This document shows, piece after piece, positions 17,887 to 25,917 of a DNA stretch of 64,000 bases (its first letter is position 1; the number at the start of each line of letters is the position of its first letter). Source of the DNA: Nocardia niigatensis NBRC 100131 (lineage in GTDB: Bacteria > Actinomycetota > Actinomycetes > Mycobacteriales > Mycobacteriaceae); contig NZ_BAGC01000043.1 in NCBI RefSeq assembly GCF_000308655.1, positions 62,001 through 126,000 of the forward strand. The letters run 5' to 3'. Under the pieces are notes generated by a model. It was not told the DNA's origin and made no database searches. It saw only the letters and a list, made by a program, of their open reading frames with translations. Position numbers and translations under genes: made by a program.

Positions 17887-18522
17887 CTAGGTCACCGAAT
17901 CCAGGGACGAGAAGACGACCACATTGGACTCGTAGCTCTTCGCCGCCTGATCGAACTGGCCGCCACACGTGACCACCTGCAGCGTCGCGCCACCGCGAGG
18001 ACCGAAGACGAGCTGGTCGGGGAACTGCGATTTCAGGTACATGCGGACATCGGTGACCTTGAAGTGCGCGGTCTTGCCGTCCGCGCGCTTCACGTCGATC
18101 ATGTCGCCCGGCTTCGTCTTCTTCAGGTAGAAGAAGACGCCCATGCCCTTGTAGGAGTCGACGTGACCGAGGATGACCGCCGAACCCTGCTCCCCGGGCG
18201 CGGGACCCTGCTGGTACCAGCCTGCCTGCTGGTAGTCGGCGGGCACCTGGACCGAGCCATCGGCATTGAGCCCCACCGCGATCAGCGAACCCGAGGCCTT
18301 GATCGAGGCGATGTCGAACGACACCGGGGTGGACCGGCTGATCGCGGCCGCGGTCTTCACGCCCGTGGCGGACGCGGCCGCCGTGGTCGTGCTCGCGGCC
18401 GGATGGGTCGCGCCGGAGGACGAACATCCGGTCACCAGGGCCAGGATGATCGCCACCACGGCGATCAGCGCACCGCGTAGCGGTCGGCGGATTCTCAACG
18501 CGCCCAGCGCGTTTCCATTCAT
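17887..18522 (-). CDS. Class F sortase
   Basis: 211 residues. An N-terminal hydrophobic segment (GALIAVVAIILALVTGC, ending in a possible lipobox) precedes a Ser/Thr/Ala linker and a sortase barrel: catalytic His in VILGHVDSYKG and Cys in LQVVTCGG, followed by YESNVVVF. Sortases cleave a sorting motif and join proteins to cell envelope acceptors; class F is the typical actinobacterial type. The Arg usual just after the Cys strand (as in YRDN) reads YESN here. The start lies five bases after the repeat-protein stop, or overlaps it using GTG 18531. Confidence 0.88.
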   Translation of the reverse strand: MNGNALGALRIRRPLRGALIAVVAIILALVTGCSSSGATHPAASTTTAAASATGVKTAAAISRSTPVSFDIASIKASGSLIAVGLNADGSVQVPADYQQAGWYQQGPAPGEQGSAVILGHVDSYKGMGVFFYLKKTKPGDMIDVKRADGKTAHFKVTDVRMYLKSQFPDQLVFGPRGGATLQVVTCGGQFDQAAKSYESNVVVFSSLDSVT

Positions 18523-18527
18523 GGTGA

Positions 18528-19568
18528 TCACTGCGCGCTCACCTGGGCGGCCATGCCGCCCGCGCCGGTCTCGGGCGCGCCCTTGGGAATCACGTAGCCA
18601 CCGGCCGGGACCTGATCGGTGACCGCCGTGCCGCCCGGGATGCCGCCGGTCGCACCCACCGGAATCGCCATGCCGTACACGGTGTCCGCACCAGCCGCAC
18701 CGGCTCCGGCCGTCACCAGGTCGATGCCGCCCAGCGCCGCCCCGCCGATGTCGGTGTTCCCGCCGGCCTGCACACCGCCACCCGCGGCGCCACCGATCTG
18801 TGTACCGCCGCCGGCCTGCACACCGCCTCCGGCGGCGCCACCGATCTGTGTACCGCCGCCGGCCTGCACACCGCCTCCGGCGGTGCCACCGATCTGGGTG
18901 CCGCCGCCGATCTGCACGCCACCATTGGCATCTCCACCGACCTGGCTGCCCCCGCCCATCTGCACACCGCCATTGGCGTTGCCACCGGTCTGCGCGCCCC
19001 CGCCGATCTGCACACCGCCATTGGCGTCCCCACCGACCTGGCTGCCCCCGCCGATCTGCACGCCACCATTGGCATCCCCGCCGGTCTGCGTACCGCCACC
19101 GATCTGGACACCGCCATTGGCATCTCCACCGGTCTGCGTACCGCCGCCGACCTGGACACCGCCACCGGCATTGCCGCCGGTCTGGGTGCCACCGCCGACC
19201 TGCACACCGCCATTGGCATCCCCGCCGACCTGCGTTCCGCCACCGACCTGCACGCCCCCACCGGCATTGCCGCCGGTCTGCACGCCACCGCCGACCTGCA
19301 CGCCGCCGCCCGTGTTGCCCCCGGCCTGCACACCGCCGCCTGCGTTCGCGCCGGCGCTCGGCTGGGTGGACGCACCGGCATTGGCGCCGCCTCCACCCTG
19401 GACGTCGACGCCCACGTTCAGCCCTCCGGGCCCGATGCCGACGTCCACACCCAGGCCGGCGCCCGGGGCTGGGCTTGTCGTCGCGGAGGGGTCCGCGACG
19501 GCCAGGGGCGCGCTGAGTGCAATTGCGGCCGCGGCTACCACCACGACCGGGAATGTCCTTGCCGACAT
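18528..19568 (-). CDS. Secreted protein with 16-residue Gly/Gln repeats, sortase partner
   Basis: 346 residues. A Sec signal peptide (FPVVVVAAAAIALSAPLAVA, cleavage near residue 25) leads to a Gly-rich region and 11 complete repeats of the form GGVQxGGGxQxGGxAx (residues about 88-263), with partial repeats each side. The C-terminal 80 residues differ and end with PKGAPETGAGGMAAQVSAQ. No transmembrane anchor follows. The class F sortase gene comes next in the same operon. I infer a surface or matrix protein processed by that sortase; no family is known to me. Confidence 0.8.
   Translation of the reverse strand: MSARTFPVVVVAAAAIALSAPLAVADPSATTSPAPGAGLGVDVGIGPGGLNVGVDVQGGGGANAGASTQPSAGANAGGGVQAGGNTGGGVQVGGGVQTGGNAGGGVQVGGGTQVGGDANGGVQVGGGTQTGGNAGGGVQVGGGTQTGGDANGGVQIGGGTQTGGDANGGVQIGGGSQVGGDANGGVQIGGGAQTGGNANGGVQMGGGSQVGGDANGGVQIGGGTQIGGTAGGGVQAGGGTQIGGAAGGGVQAGGGTQIGGAAGGGVQAGGNTDIGGAALGGIDLVTAGAGAAGADTVYGMAIPVGATGGIPGGTAVTDQVPAGGYVIPKGAPETGAGGMAAQVSAQ
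18780..19307 (-). repeat. Eleven in-frame 48-bp tandem repeats
   Basis: The DNA encoding residues 88-263 of the repeat protein is 11 units of 48 bp. On the plus strand, units look like ATCTGCACACCGCCATTGGC followed by a CACCGxCCTG-type segment. Units near 18790-18890 are almost identical, showing recent duplication, while others vary at the second Gln-flanking residue and at N/D/T/A positions. Confidence 0.9.
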
Positions 19569-19815
19569 TTCGAATTCGCTTCCAGACGATGTTGTTCGGT
19601 TGCCTTGCCGTCGAACAGACGGATCGGTGTGTTACCGACAAGTCGCCCGTGACCGCGAAAACTATGCCGACTCCGGCACATTCGAAACTGGACGCCTGTA
19701 CAAACCCCTAATGCGCCACCTACCCCACCCGAAGCCCCTAATTTGCTCGGCTTCACCGACTACGCCAGCAGCCTTCCGTCAGGTCGGGGCACGCGCCCAC
19801 GGATAGGACGGCGAC

Positions 19816-20442
19816 TCAGCGCGCGGCATGCTGGGACGCGGTCTCCCAGGCGAATCCGTCCGGATCGGTGAACGTCGCGGCGCCGCCCACGACGAGTCGG
19901 TGGGACCCGCTGCCGTCGGAGGAGACCCCCGCATCTTTCGCCAGCGCGCGACGCTTGTACAGCGCCAATTTGACGGGGCTGGAGCCGGTGTCGAACTCGA
20001 CGTACATCGGCCCGAAGCTCTTGGCCACCGGCAGCCCGTGGTCGACGTAGAAGCGCTTGCTGGCGCCGATGTTCTCCACACCCAGCAGCAGCACCATGGA
20101 GTCGAAACGCTTGGACGCCGGGCCGCTGTTCTTCTTCGAGGAGGTCGCGACCTTCCAGATCGCGCCGTCGGGGGCCTGGACCACGCCGCCGTAGCCCCAC
20201 ATCGACTTGGCCGCGGGCTTGAGCGAGGTCGCGCCCGCCGCCAGCGCCGCGTCGAGGTAGGCGTCGGCGTCGGCCGGCTGGGCCACCGTCAGCGACAGCG
20301 TGTAGCCGCGGAATCCGGTGCTGGGCTCCTGAGTCGTCCGGAAGTTCAGCAGCTCCGAGCCCAGCCCGAACGCGTTCGAGTAGAAGGTGGCCGCGGCGTC
20401 GGTGTCCGCGACATCGAGGGTGATGGTGTCGATGGAAGTCAT
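19816..20442 (-). CDS. VOC-family (glyoxalase-like) protein with two domains
   Basis: 208 residues with two tandem vicinal-oxygen-chelate modules. The first starts DTITLDVADTDAAATFYSNAF and ends VVQAPDGAIWKV; the second starts MVLLLGVENIGASKRFYVDH and ends ATFTDPDGFAWETA. VOC proteins bind a metal through one residue per strand and include glyoxalases, dioxygenases and drug-binding proteins. The substrate cannot be named. ATG at 20442. Bases 19569-19815 upstream of the repeat gene hold no gene that I can support and probably carry its promoter. Confidence 0.88.
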   Translation of the reverse strand: MTSIDTITLDVADTDAAATFYSNAFGLGSELLNFRTTQEPSTGFRGYTLSLTVAQPADADAYLDAALAAGATSLKPAAKSMWGYGGVVQAPDGAIWKVATSSKKNSGPASKRFDSMVLLLGVENIGASKRFYVDHGLPVAKSFGPMYVEFDTGSSPVKLALYKRRALAKDAGVSSDGSGSHRLVVGGAATFTDPDGFAWETASQHAAR

Positions 20443-20517
20443 GTCGGCAACGCTACGGTCGCGCCACTGACCAGCGCTTCTCGATTCCTGATCAGTCCCG
20501 GCACCCGCGGGGCCGGA

Positions 20518-21474
20518 TCACTGCCCGGCGGTCACCCGTGGCGCCTCGGCCCGCCGGACCGCGCCGGTGCCGACAGCCTCGAGGTGCTCGGAGCCGTGGA
20601 TGACATCGGTGAAGGCGCGGGCGACGGTGTCGCCCTCCAAGGTCCGCTCGCAGCGGCGCGCCAGCTCGTGGCGGTCCGCGCCGGCTGGATGCAGCTGCGG
20701 CTGCAGGGCGATCTCGGCCACGACGCCCTTGGAACGCAGGACGCGGCGGAACGAGTCGGCCAGCGAATCGATGCCGACGAAACCCGGGATGGCGGACAGT
20801 TCACCGTCGCGGTCCAGGTAGCGCAGGCGGATCGGCTGCACCGGCGTCTCCGAGTCGATGGCGGCCTGGAACAGGGCGGGACGCAGGCGGCCGTGGGCGC
20901 GGCCGCACCAGGTGGTGCCCTCGGGGAAGAAGGTGACGCGCTCGCCGGCGCGCAGCCGGTCGGCCATGGTCTCGATGACCGCGGGCAGCTGCCGTAGTCG
21001 TTCGCGTTCGATGGGGATGACGCGGACCCGCTTGGCGACATCGCCGAGCATCGGCCACTCGACCAGATCGGCGCGGGCGACGAAGGACATGGGCTCGACG
21101 ATGGTCAGCGCCACGATGTCGGTCCAGCCGATGTGGCGGGCCGCGATCAGCACGCCGCCCTCCCGACGGTCCTCGGGGGCGCGATTGTCGACGATGCGGA
21201 CCCGAATTCCACAGCAGGCCAGCAAGGCTCGCGCATAGCGGCGCTGCACGCCCGCGCGGCGGCGGCGCGGGGCGGCGTAATACGCGATCGGGAAGCTCAG
21301 CAGCACACCGGCGATACCGGCGATCCGGGTGGCCACCCGGAGCGTGCTCGCCTCAGCGGGCGAGTCGACACACGAAGGGCCGCAGGGACTGTGGGGCATC
21401 CAGGAGTGGGCGGAGGCCTCGGCCGGCGGGCACGAGAGCGATCCGGCGTCCGGGGAGAGCAGTGCGGGCATCAT
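20518..21474 (-). CDS. PlsC/OlsA-like 1-acylglycerol-3-phosphate acyltransferase
   Basis: 318 residues. The acyltransferase block I (HX4D) appears as AARHIGWTDIVAL, block III as FFPEGTTWCG, with VRVIPIERERLRQLP between. A hydrophobic segment near residue 55 (IAGIAGVLLSFPIAYYAA) anchors it to the membrane. The enzyme family adds a second acyl chain to a lyso-lipid. Start ATG 21474 is six bases after the stop of the OlsB-like gene, so the two form a unit. This matches Rv3026c-Rv3027c of M. tuberculosis. Confidence 0.88.
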   Translation of the reverse strand: MMPALLSPDAGSLSCPPAEASAHSWMPHSPCGPSCVDSPAEASTLRVATRIAGIAGVLLSFPIAYYAAPRRRRAGVQRRYARALLACCGIRVRIVDNRAPEDRREGGVLIAARHIGWTDIVALTIVEPMSFVARADLVEWPMLGDVAKRVRVIPIERERLRQLPAVIETMADRLRAGERVTFFPEGTTWCGRAHGRLRPALFQAAIDSETPVQPIRLRYLDRDGELSAIPGFVGIDSLADSFRRVLRSKGVVAEIALQPQLHPAGADRHELARRCERTLEGDTVARAFTDVIHGSEHLEAVGTGAVRRAEAPRVTAGQ

Positions 21475-21480
21475 GGGGCA

Positions 21481-22329
21481 TCACCGGGCATCCAGGCTGT
21501 TGGCGGCGCCCTGCAGGCGCTCCAGGTAGCGGGTGTTGATGGTCTCGAGGCCGAGCAGCGCGACGAAGTCGGCCACCGCGAAGTCCGGATCGTGGGCGGG
21601 CTCGCCGCAGATCTGCGCGCCCAGGCGCAGGTAGCCGTTCAGCAGCGGCGGCAGCTTGGGTCGGGCCGGGGCGGCCAGCTCGTCGAGGGTCCGGCCGTCC
21701 ACCACGACCGGGTTGTACGGGCGCACATGGCGTTCCGTCTCCAGCGCGTGCTTGCGCAGCAGCATGTCGCGCACGCCGCGCACATTGACGCCGGGCTCGT
21801 CCTCGGGCGTCGTCTGCATGGGGACCGACACGCAGCCCATCACCCAGTCGTATCCGGTGAGCTGGATGTAGTGCAGGATGCCGGCCCACATCAGCGTCAG
21901 CACCGAGCCGTTGCGGTGATCGGGCACCACACAGGCGCGGCCCATCTCGACGATCCGGTTACCGACGGGATCCAGTGCGGCCAAATCGAATTCGGTGGCG
22001 GTATAGTAGCCGCCGGCGGTGGGCACCTTGTCCGGTGGCAGCATGCGGTAGCAGCCGACGAACTGCTCGGTGAGCTCATCGCGCACCAGCAGGTGGTCGC
22101 AGTGCTCGTCGAAACGGTCGGCGTCGAGGCCGGTTCCGTTGTCCGGGATGGTGAATCCCGGCTCATTGGCGAACACCTGGTAGCGCAGCCGCTGTGCGGC
22201 TTCGCGGTGCTCGGCGTCGGAGGAGACGACCAGGGAGTACTGGGACCGTCCGGTGGTGCGGGGTGCTTCCGGGGCGGGCTTCGACGCGGCTGCCAGCAGG
22301 CTGGAATTCGACGCTGCCTTGGTGGTCAT
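21481..22329 (-). CDS. OlsB-like GNAT N-acyltransferase (Acetyltransf_5)
   Basis: About 282 residues from ATG 22329; the frame is open to a TTG at 22341. It has the features of the ornithine-acyl-ACP N-acyltransferase family: AAQRLRYQVFANEPG, DEHCDHLLVRDE, VGCYRMLPPDKV, IVEMGRACVVPDHRNGSVL and MGCVSVPM. OlsB puts a 3-hydroxy fatty acid on ornithine, and OlsA adds the second chain. With the PlsC-like gene directly after it, a two-step aminolipid route is plausible; the amine substrate is not proven. A 14-bp palindrome overlaps the region just upstream of the start. Confidence 0.83.
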   Translation of the reverse strand: MTTKAASNSSLLAAASKPAPEAPRTTGRSQYSLVVSSDAEHREAAQRLRYQVFANEPGFTIPDNGTGLDADRFDEHCDHLLVRDELTEQFVGCYRMLPPDKVPTAGGYYTATEFDLAALDPVGNRIVEMGRACVVPDHRNGSVLTLMWAGILHYIQLTGYDWVMGCVSVPMQTTPEDEPGVNVRGVRDMLLRKHALETERHVRPYNPVVVDGRTLDELAAPARPKLPPLLNGYLRLGAQICGEPAHDPDFAVADFVALLGLETINTRYLERLQGAANSLDAR

Positions 22330-22330
22330 A

Positions 22331-22344
22331 GGCTTGATCAAGCC
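22331..22344. promoter_or_regulatory. 14-bp perfect palindrome before the OlsB-like start
   Basis: GGCTTGATCAAGCC ends two bases before the ATG at 22329. A repressor site covering the translation start is possible; a chance palindrome is not excluded. The 22345-22626 gap contains nothing further that I can name. Confidence 0.35.
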
Positions 22345-22626
22345 AGTCCCAGACTGCGCTGGAGCGACCGCCGGATTACCTCTCGATGCCAGTCCGGTGA
22401 ACGCGACGCAGACCGCACCGGGAGTTCATCCGACCGCTTCCGAACGTTCTCTACCAGGACAAACGCTCGTATCCCAGCGGGGTACCGGCGCCTTGGCGCG
22501 GGCCCCGAACCCGCTGTGGCGGGCTCGAATCGGCTCCGCGGGTGGTCGGCAACGCGGAAGAGGCCAGCCTACGCCACCGGAGGTGAGCCTTGCACCGCGG
22601 GGGTCCGCTTCCGGAACGAGAGCGGA

Positions 22627-23703
22627 TCAGTTCCGGAAGAGCAGGGCGGAATCGCCGAATTCGTGCCAGAGATAACCGGAGTCGAGCGCCACCCGGTACG
22701 CCTCCCGGACCACGTCCCCGCCCGCGACGGATTCCAGCAGGCGCAGGTGCGAGGCGCCCGGCGCATGCCAGCCGGTGATCAGGCCGTCCACCGCCCGCGC
22801 GGGGCGGTCACCGTCCAGCACCAGCTCGGTCCAGCCGGCCATCGGGCGCACCAGACCGTCTGCGGCAGTGGCGGTTTCGAGAGCACGGGTGACCGTGGTC
22901 CCCACCGCCACCACCCGGCCGCCCGCGGCATGCGTGGCGTTGACCAGTCGCGCGGTCATCTCCGGTACCGCGAACCGTTCCGGGCTGGGCGGTTCGCCGG
23001 TCTCCGGTGAGGACACCCCGGTGTGCAGGGTGATCGGCGCGAACCCCACCCCGCCCGCGACCAGCTCGGTCACCAATGTATCGGTGAACGGTCTTCCCGC
23101 ACTGGGCATTTCGGCGCTGCCCGGGATCAGACCGAAGACCGTCCGGTAGTAGGACGCCGACCAGCGTTCGGTGACATACGCATAGGTGATCGGCCGTCCG
23201 TGCCGCGCCAGCAGTTCCCGCACGTCCACGTCAGCCCTGTCGAGGTCTTCGCCGGTGAGATCCACGACCCAGAGCCGTTCCGCGCCGGGTAGCCACCGGC
23301 CGCGCAGCGTGGCGTAAGACCCGGCCGGAAGCTGTACGCGCGCACCGGGTTCCACGGCCCTGCCGCACCAGGGGACGCCGTGCGGGTCACGCAACTCCGC
23401 CACCCAGCCACCGTCGTCCAGCCAGGTCGAGAAATGCAGGACGGCCGGTTCGCCCTGGTATTCGGCATCCACCGCCGCACCGATCATGGCGGAGTTGTTG
23501 ACCACCACCAGATCTCCCGGGCGCAGGAACGACGGCAGCTCCCGGAACCGCGCGTGGGACAGCACGGGGCCATCGGCGACCAGGAGCCGCACGCCGTCAC
23601 GTGCCAGCCCGCGCGCCTCCGGCGGGCTGGTGGCGGACAGGTCGTCGGGGAGCTGGAAGTCGATCGGGTCCGCGCCGAGCGCCGCGTCCATGCCGAGCGT
23701 CAT
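22627..23703 (-). CDS. QueA-like S-adenosylmethionine:tRNA ribosyltransferase-isomerase
   Basis: 358 residues. Family motifs are clear: DFQLPDDLSATSPPEARG, DLVVVNNSAMIGAAVDAEYQG, ITYAYVTERWSASYYRTVF, FTDTLVTELVAGGVGFAPIT, VVAVGTTVTRALE and LITGWHAPGASHL. Classic QueA transfers the ribosyl group of SAM to preQ1 in tRNA to give epoxyqueuosine. No tgt, queC-F or queG is nearby and most actinobacteria lack the pathway, so this is better called a QueA-family protein with unproven substrate. ATG overlaps the preceding SDR stop (ATGA). Confidence 0.88.
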   Translation of the reverse strand: MTLGMDAALGADPIDFQLPDDLSATSPPEARGLARDGVRLLVADGPVLSHARFRELPSFLRPGDLVVVNNSAMIGAAVDAEYQGEPAVLHFSTWLDDGGWVAELRDPHGVPWCGRAVEPGARVQLPAGSYATLRGRWLPGAERLWVVDLTGEDLDRADVDVRELLARHGRPITYAYVTERWSASYYRTVFGLIPGSAEMPSAGRPFTDTLVTELVAGGVGFAPITLHTGVSSPETGEPPSPERFAVPEMTARLVNATHAAGGRVVAVGTTVTRALETATAADGLVRPMAGWTELVLDGDRPARAVDGLITGWHAPGASHLRLLESVAGGDVVREAYRVALDSGYLWHEFGDSALLFRN

Positions 23704-24389
23704 GACGCCACCCGCATCTCCGAGGCGAGGTAGCGCCCGCTCGGCGGCCGAGATTCGAGCAGCCGCAGCAGCGCGGGGACCACGGTTTCCGGCTCGGGCC
23801 GATCGGAGATGTCCTCACCCGGGAAGGCGGCCTGATGCATCTCGGTCCGCATATCGCCCGGGTCGAAGCTGTAGATCCGCAGTGCCGGATTCTCCGCGGC
23901 GAGCACATTGGTGAGCTGGTCCAGGGCCGCCTTGGACGCCCCGTAGCCGCCCCAGCCCTCATAGCCGCCGACCGCCGCGTCGGAGCTGATATCCACCACC
24001 GCCCCTTCCGACGCCCGCAATGCGGGCAGGGAAAGTTGCAGAATCGCCAGGGGCGCAATCACATTGGTGTCCAGGACGACGGTCAGCGCATCGAGCGGAT
24101 ACCGGTCCAGCGTGGGCAGGGGGCTGGGTCCGAGTGCGCTGGCATTGTTGAGCACCAGGTCCAGGCGTCCCGTCCCGACGGCCTGCGCGATCCGCGCCCG
24201 CACCGCCGGATCGGCCACATCCCCCGCAATAGCGTGCGCGCCGGTCGCGGCCCGCACCTGCTCGAGCCGATCCGCGCCACGGGCGACGATGATCAGCTCC
24301 CAATCCCGTTCGGCGAGCGCGAGCGCGACCGCTCGACCGAAGCCCGCCGATGCCCCGGTTATCAGGGCGCGTTTCGTGTTCTCAGGCAT
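23700..24389 (-). CDS. Short-chain dehydrogenase/reductase
   Basis: 229 residues. It carries the SDR cofactor motif ALITGASAGFGRAVALALAE (TGxxxGxG), the NNASALG strand-4 motif, and active-site Ser with YGASKAALDQ (YxxxK) near residues 140-155. The N-terminal pattern suggests NADP preference but this is weak. The substrate is unknown. It overlaps the QueA-like gene by ATGA, so both are made from one transcript. Confidence 0.9.
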   Translation of the reverse strand: MPENTKRALITGASAGFGRAVALALAERDWELIIVARGADRLEQVRAATGAHAIAGDVADPAVRARIAQAVGTGRLDLVLNNASALGPSPLPTLDRYPLDALTVVLDTNVIAPLAILQLSLPALRASEGAVVDISSDAAVGGYEGWGGYGASKAALDQLTNVLAAENPALRIYSFDPGDMRTEMHQAAFPGEDISDRPEPETVVPALLRLLESRPPSGRYLASEMRVAS

Positions 24390-24463
24390 AACGCCATCGT
24401 GAAACCTGAAGCGCTGTTCAGGTCAATGATTTTTCACCGGAAGCGAAGAACCCCGCGAACGGG

Positions 24464-24496
24464 ACGAGCCGCCCGGCGCGTCGCCGGACGGCTCGT
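24464..24496 (-). terminator. Terminator after ndh
   Basis: ACGAGCCG-c-CCGGCG, a three-base loop, and CGCCGG-a-CGGCTCGT form a 14-pair hairpin with one mismatch, placed 14 bases after the ndh stop on the minus strand. Confidence 0.75.
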
Positions 24497-24509
24497 TTCG
24501 TTCGTGCGG

Positions 24510-25805
24510 TCAGGCCGCTACCGGTGACTTCTCCGGAGTCATTGCGGCCGCGGCCTTTTCGACCTCGTTGAAGCCGGGCCGGCCACTACCGATGAAGGCC
24601 ACCAGCCACGACAGCACCGCGGCGAAGCGGTTGCGGAAGCCGACCAGGTAGTAGATGTGCACCGCGAGCCAGGCTACCCAGGCGATGAGGCCGGTGAACT
24701 TGATCTTGTCGTTCAGCTTGGTGACCGCGCTGAAGCGGCTGATCACCGCCATCGACCCCTTGTCCCAGTACTTGAACGGGGTGGCCGCGGGCTTCTTGCC
24801 ACGGATGATGTCAGCCACGTGGCGGCCCTCCTGCATGGCGACCGGCGACTGGCCCGGGTAGCCGTTGAGGAAGGTCATGTCACCGATGGCGAAGATGTCC
24901 GCGTGCCCGCCGACGGTGCAGTCGGGGTTGATGAGAAGCCTTCCGGCACGGTCGGTTTCGCAGCCGGTGGCCTCGGCCAGCACCTGGGCGAAGGCGCCGG
25001 CGGCCACGCCCGCCGACCACACCACGGTCTCGGCGGCGATGCGGCGCTCCACACCGTCCTTGCTCTTGACGGTGACCTTGCCGTCCTCGATATCGGTCAC
25101 GAAGGTGTCGACCAGCACCTCGACGCCGCTGCGCTCCAGCGACTCCTTGGCGTACTCCGACAGCCCGCCGCCGAAGGGCGGCAGCACCACGCCCGCGCCC
25201 TCGACCAGGGTGACGGTGTCCTCCTGGTGGTAGTACCGCTTGGCGAGTTCCTTCAGCTGACCGGCGACCTCGACGCCGGTCGCGCCCGCGCCGACCACCA
25301 CGAAGCTCAGCAGGCGGCGGCGGGTCTCGGGGTCGGCGTGCTCGGCCTGCTCGAAAACGCGCTGGATCTGCGCGCGCAGGTTGCGGGCGTCGTCGATGGT
25401 CTTGAGCGAGAACGTCTTGTCCGCGAAGTCGTCGCGGCCGAAGTAGGACTGGCTGGCGCCGGTGGCGGCGATGAGCTTGCCGTAGCGGATTCGCTTCGGA
25501 CCCTCGGCCGTCTCGTAGGTGAGGATCGCATTGGGGGCGTCGACGGCGGTGACCTTGCCCAGGCGCACCTCGCCGTTCTTGTGGCTGCGCAGGATATTGG
25601 CCATGGGCGGTGCGATCTCGTCGGAGGCGAGCACACCGGTCGCAACCTGATAGAGGAGGGGCTGGAAGAGGTGCTCGGGGGTACCCGAGATGAGGACGTA
25701 CCGGACTCCGGACTTGTTCAACTGCTTCGCAGCGGCGAGACCACCGAATCCCGATCCGACGATGACGACATCAGCGGTTTCGATTCCCGCCTCCACGTGT
25801 TGCAT
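24510..25805 (-). CDS. ndh: Type II NADH:quinone oxidoreductase
   Basis: 431 residues. Two Rossmann folds are seen: FAD site VVIVGSGFGGLAAAKQL near residue 15, and the NADH site VVVGAGATGVEVAGQL near 170, plus the second FAD contact ADIFAIGDMTFLNG near 300. The C-terminal amphipathic/hydrophobic region (LIAWVAWLAVHIYYLVGF) anchors it to the membrane. It passes electrons from NADH to menaquinone without pumping protons. Divergent from the LysR gene at 25918, which is a candidate regulator. Confidence 0.94.
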   Translation of the reverse strand: MQHVEAGIETADVVIVGSGFGGLAAAKQLNKSGVRYVLISGTPEHLFQPLLYQVATGVLASDEIAPPMANILRSHKNGEVRLGKVTAVDAPNAILTYETAEGPKRIRYGKLIAATGASQSYFGRDDFADKTFSLKTIDDARNLRAQIQRVFEQAEHADPETRRRLLSFVVVGAGATGVEVAGQLKELAKRYYHQEDTVTLVEGAGVVLPPFGGGLSEYAKESLERSGVEVLVDTFVTDIEDGKVTVKSKDGVERRIAAETVVWSAGVAAGAFAQVLAEATGCETDRAGRLLINPDCTVGGHADIFAIGDMTFLNGYPGQSPVAMQEGRHVADIIRGKKPAATPFKYWDKGSMAVISRFSAVTKLNDKIKFTGLIAWVAWLAVHIYYLVGFRNRFAAVLSWLVAFIGSGRPGFNEVEKAAAAMTPEKSPVAA

Positions 25806-25917
25806 GACTGCTCCCTTCCGTCATGACTAACCGTGATTCGGAACGCGGTTGTTCCAAGGATCTGGGCGCATAATCAAGATGACTCTTATCTACATTGATC
25901 ATGAATTGGAGAAAGCC

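Noticed and set aside
18780..19307. CRISPR-like tandem 48-bp repeats
   Set aside because: Units are contiguous, in frame and translated into a regular protein; there are no spacers.
17887..19641. Single 584-codon frame spanning the sortase and the repeat region
   Set aside because: The part upstream of 18522 is an out-of-frame reading of the repeat gene; the sortase ends there by composition and motifs.
21133..23010. 625-codon plus-strand ORF
   Set aside because: Runs antisense over three genes with clear motifs and has no domain of its own.
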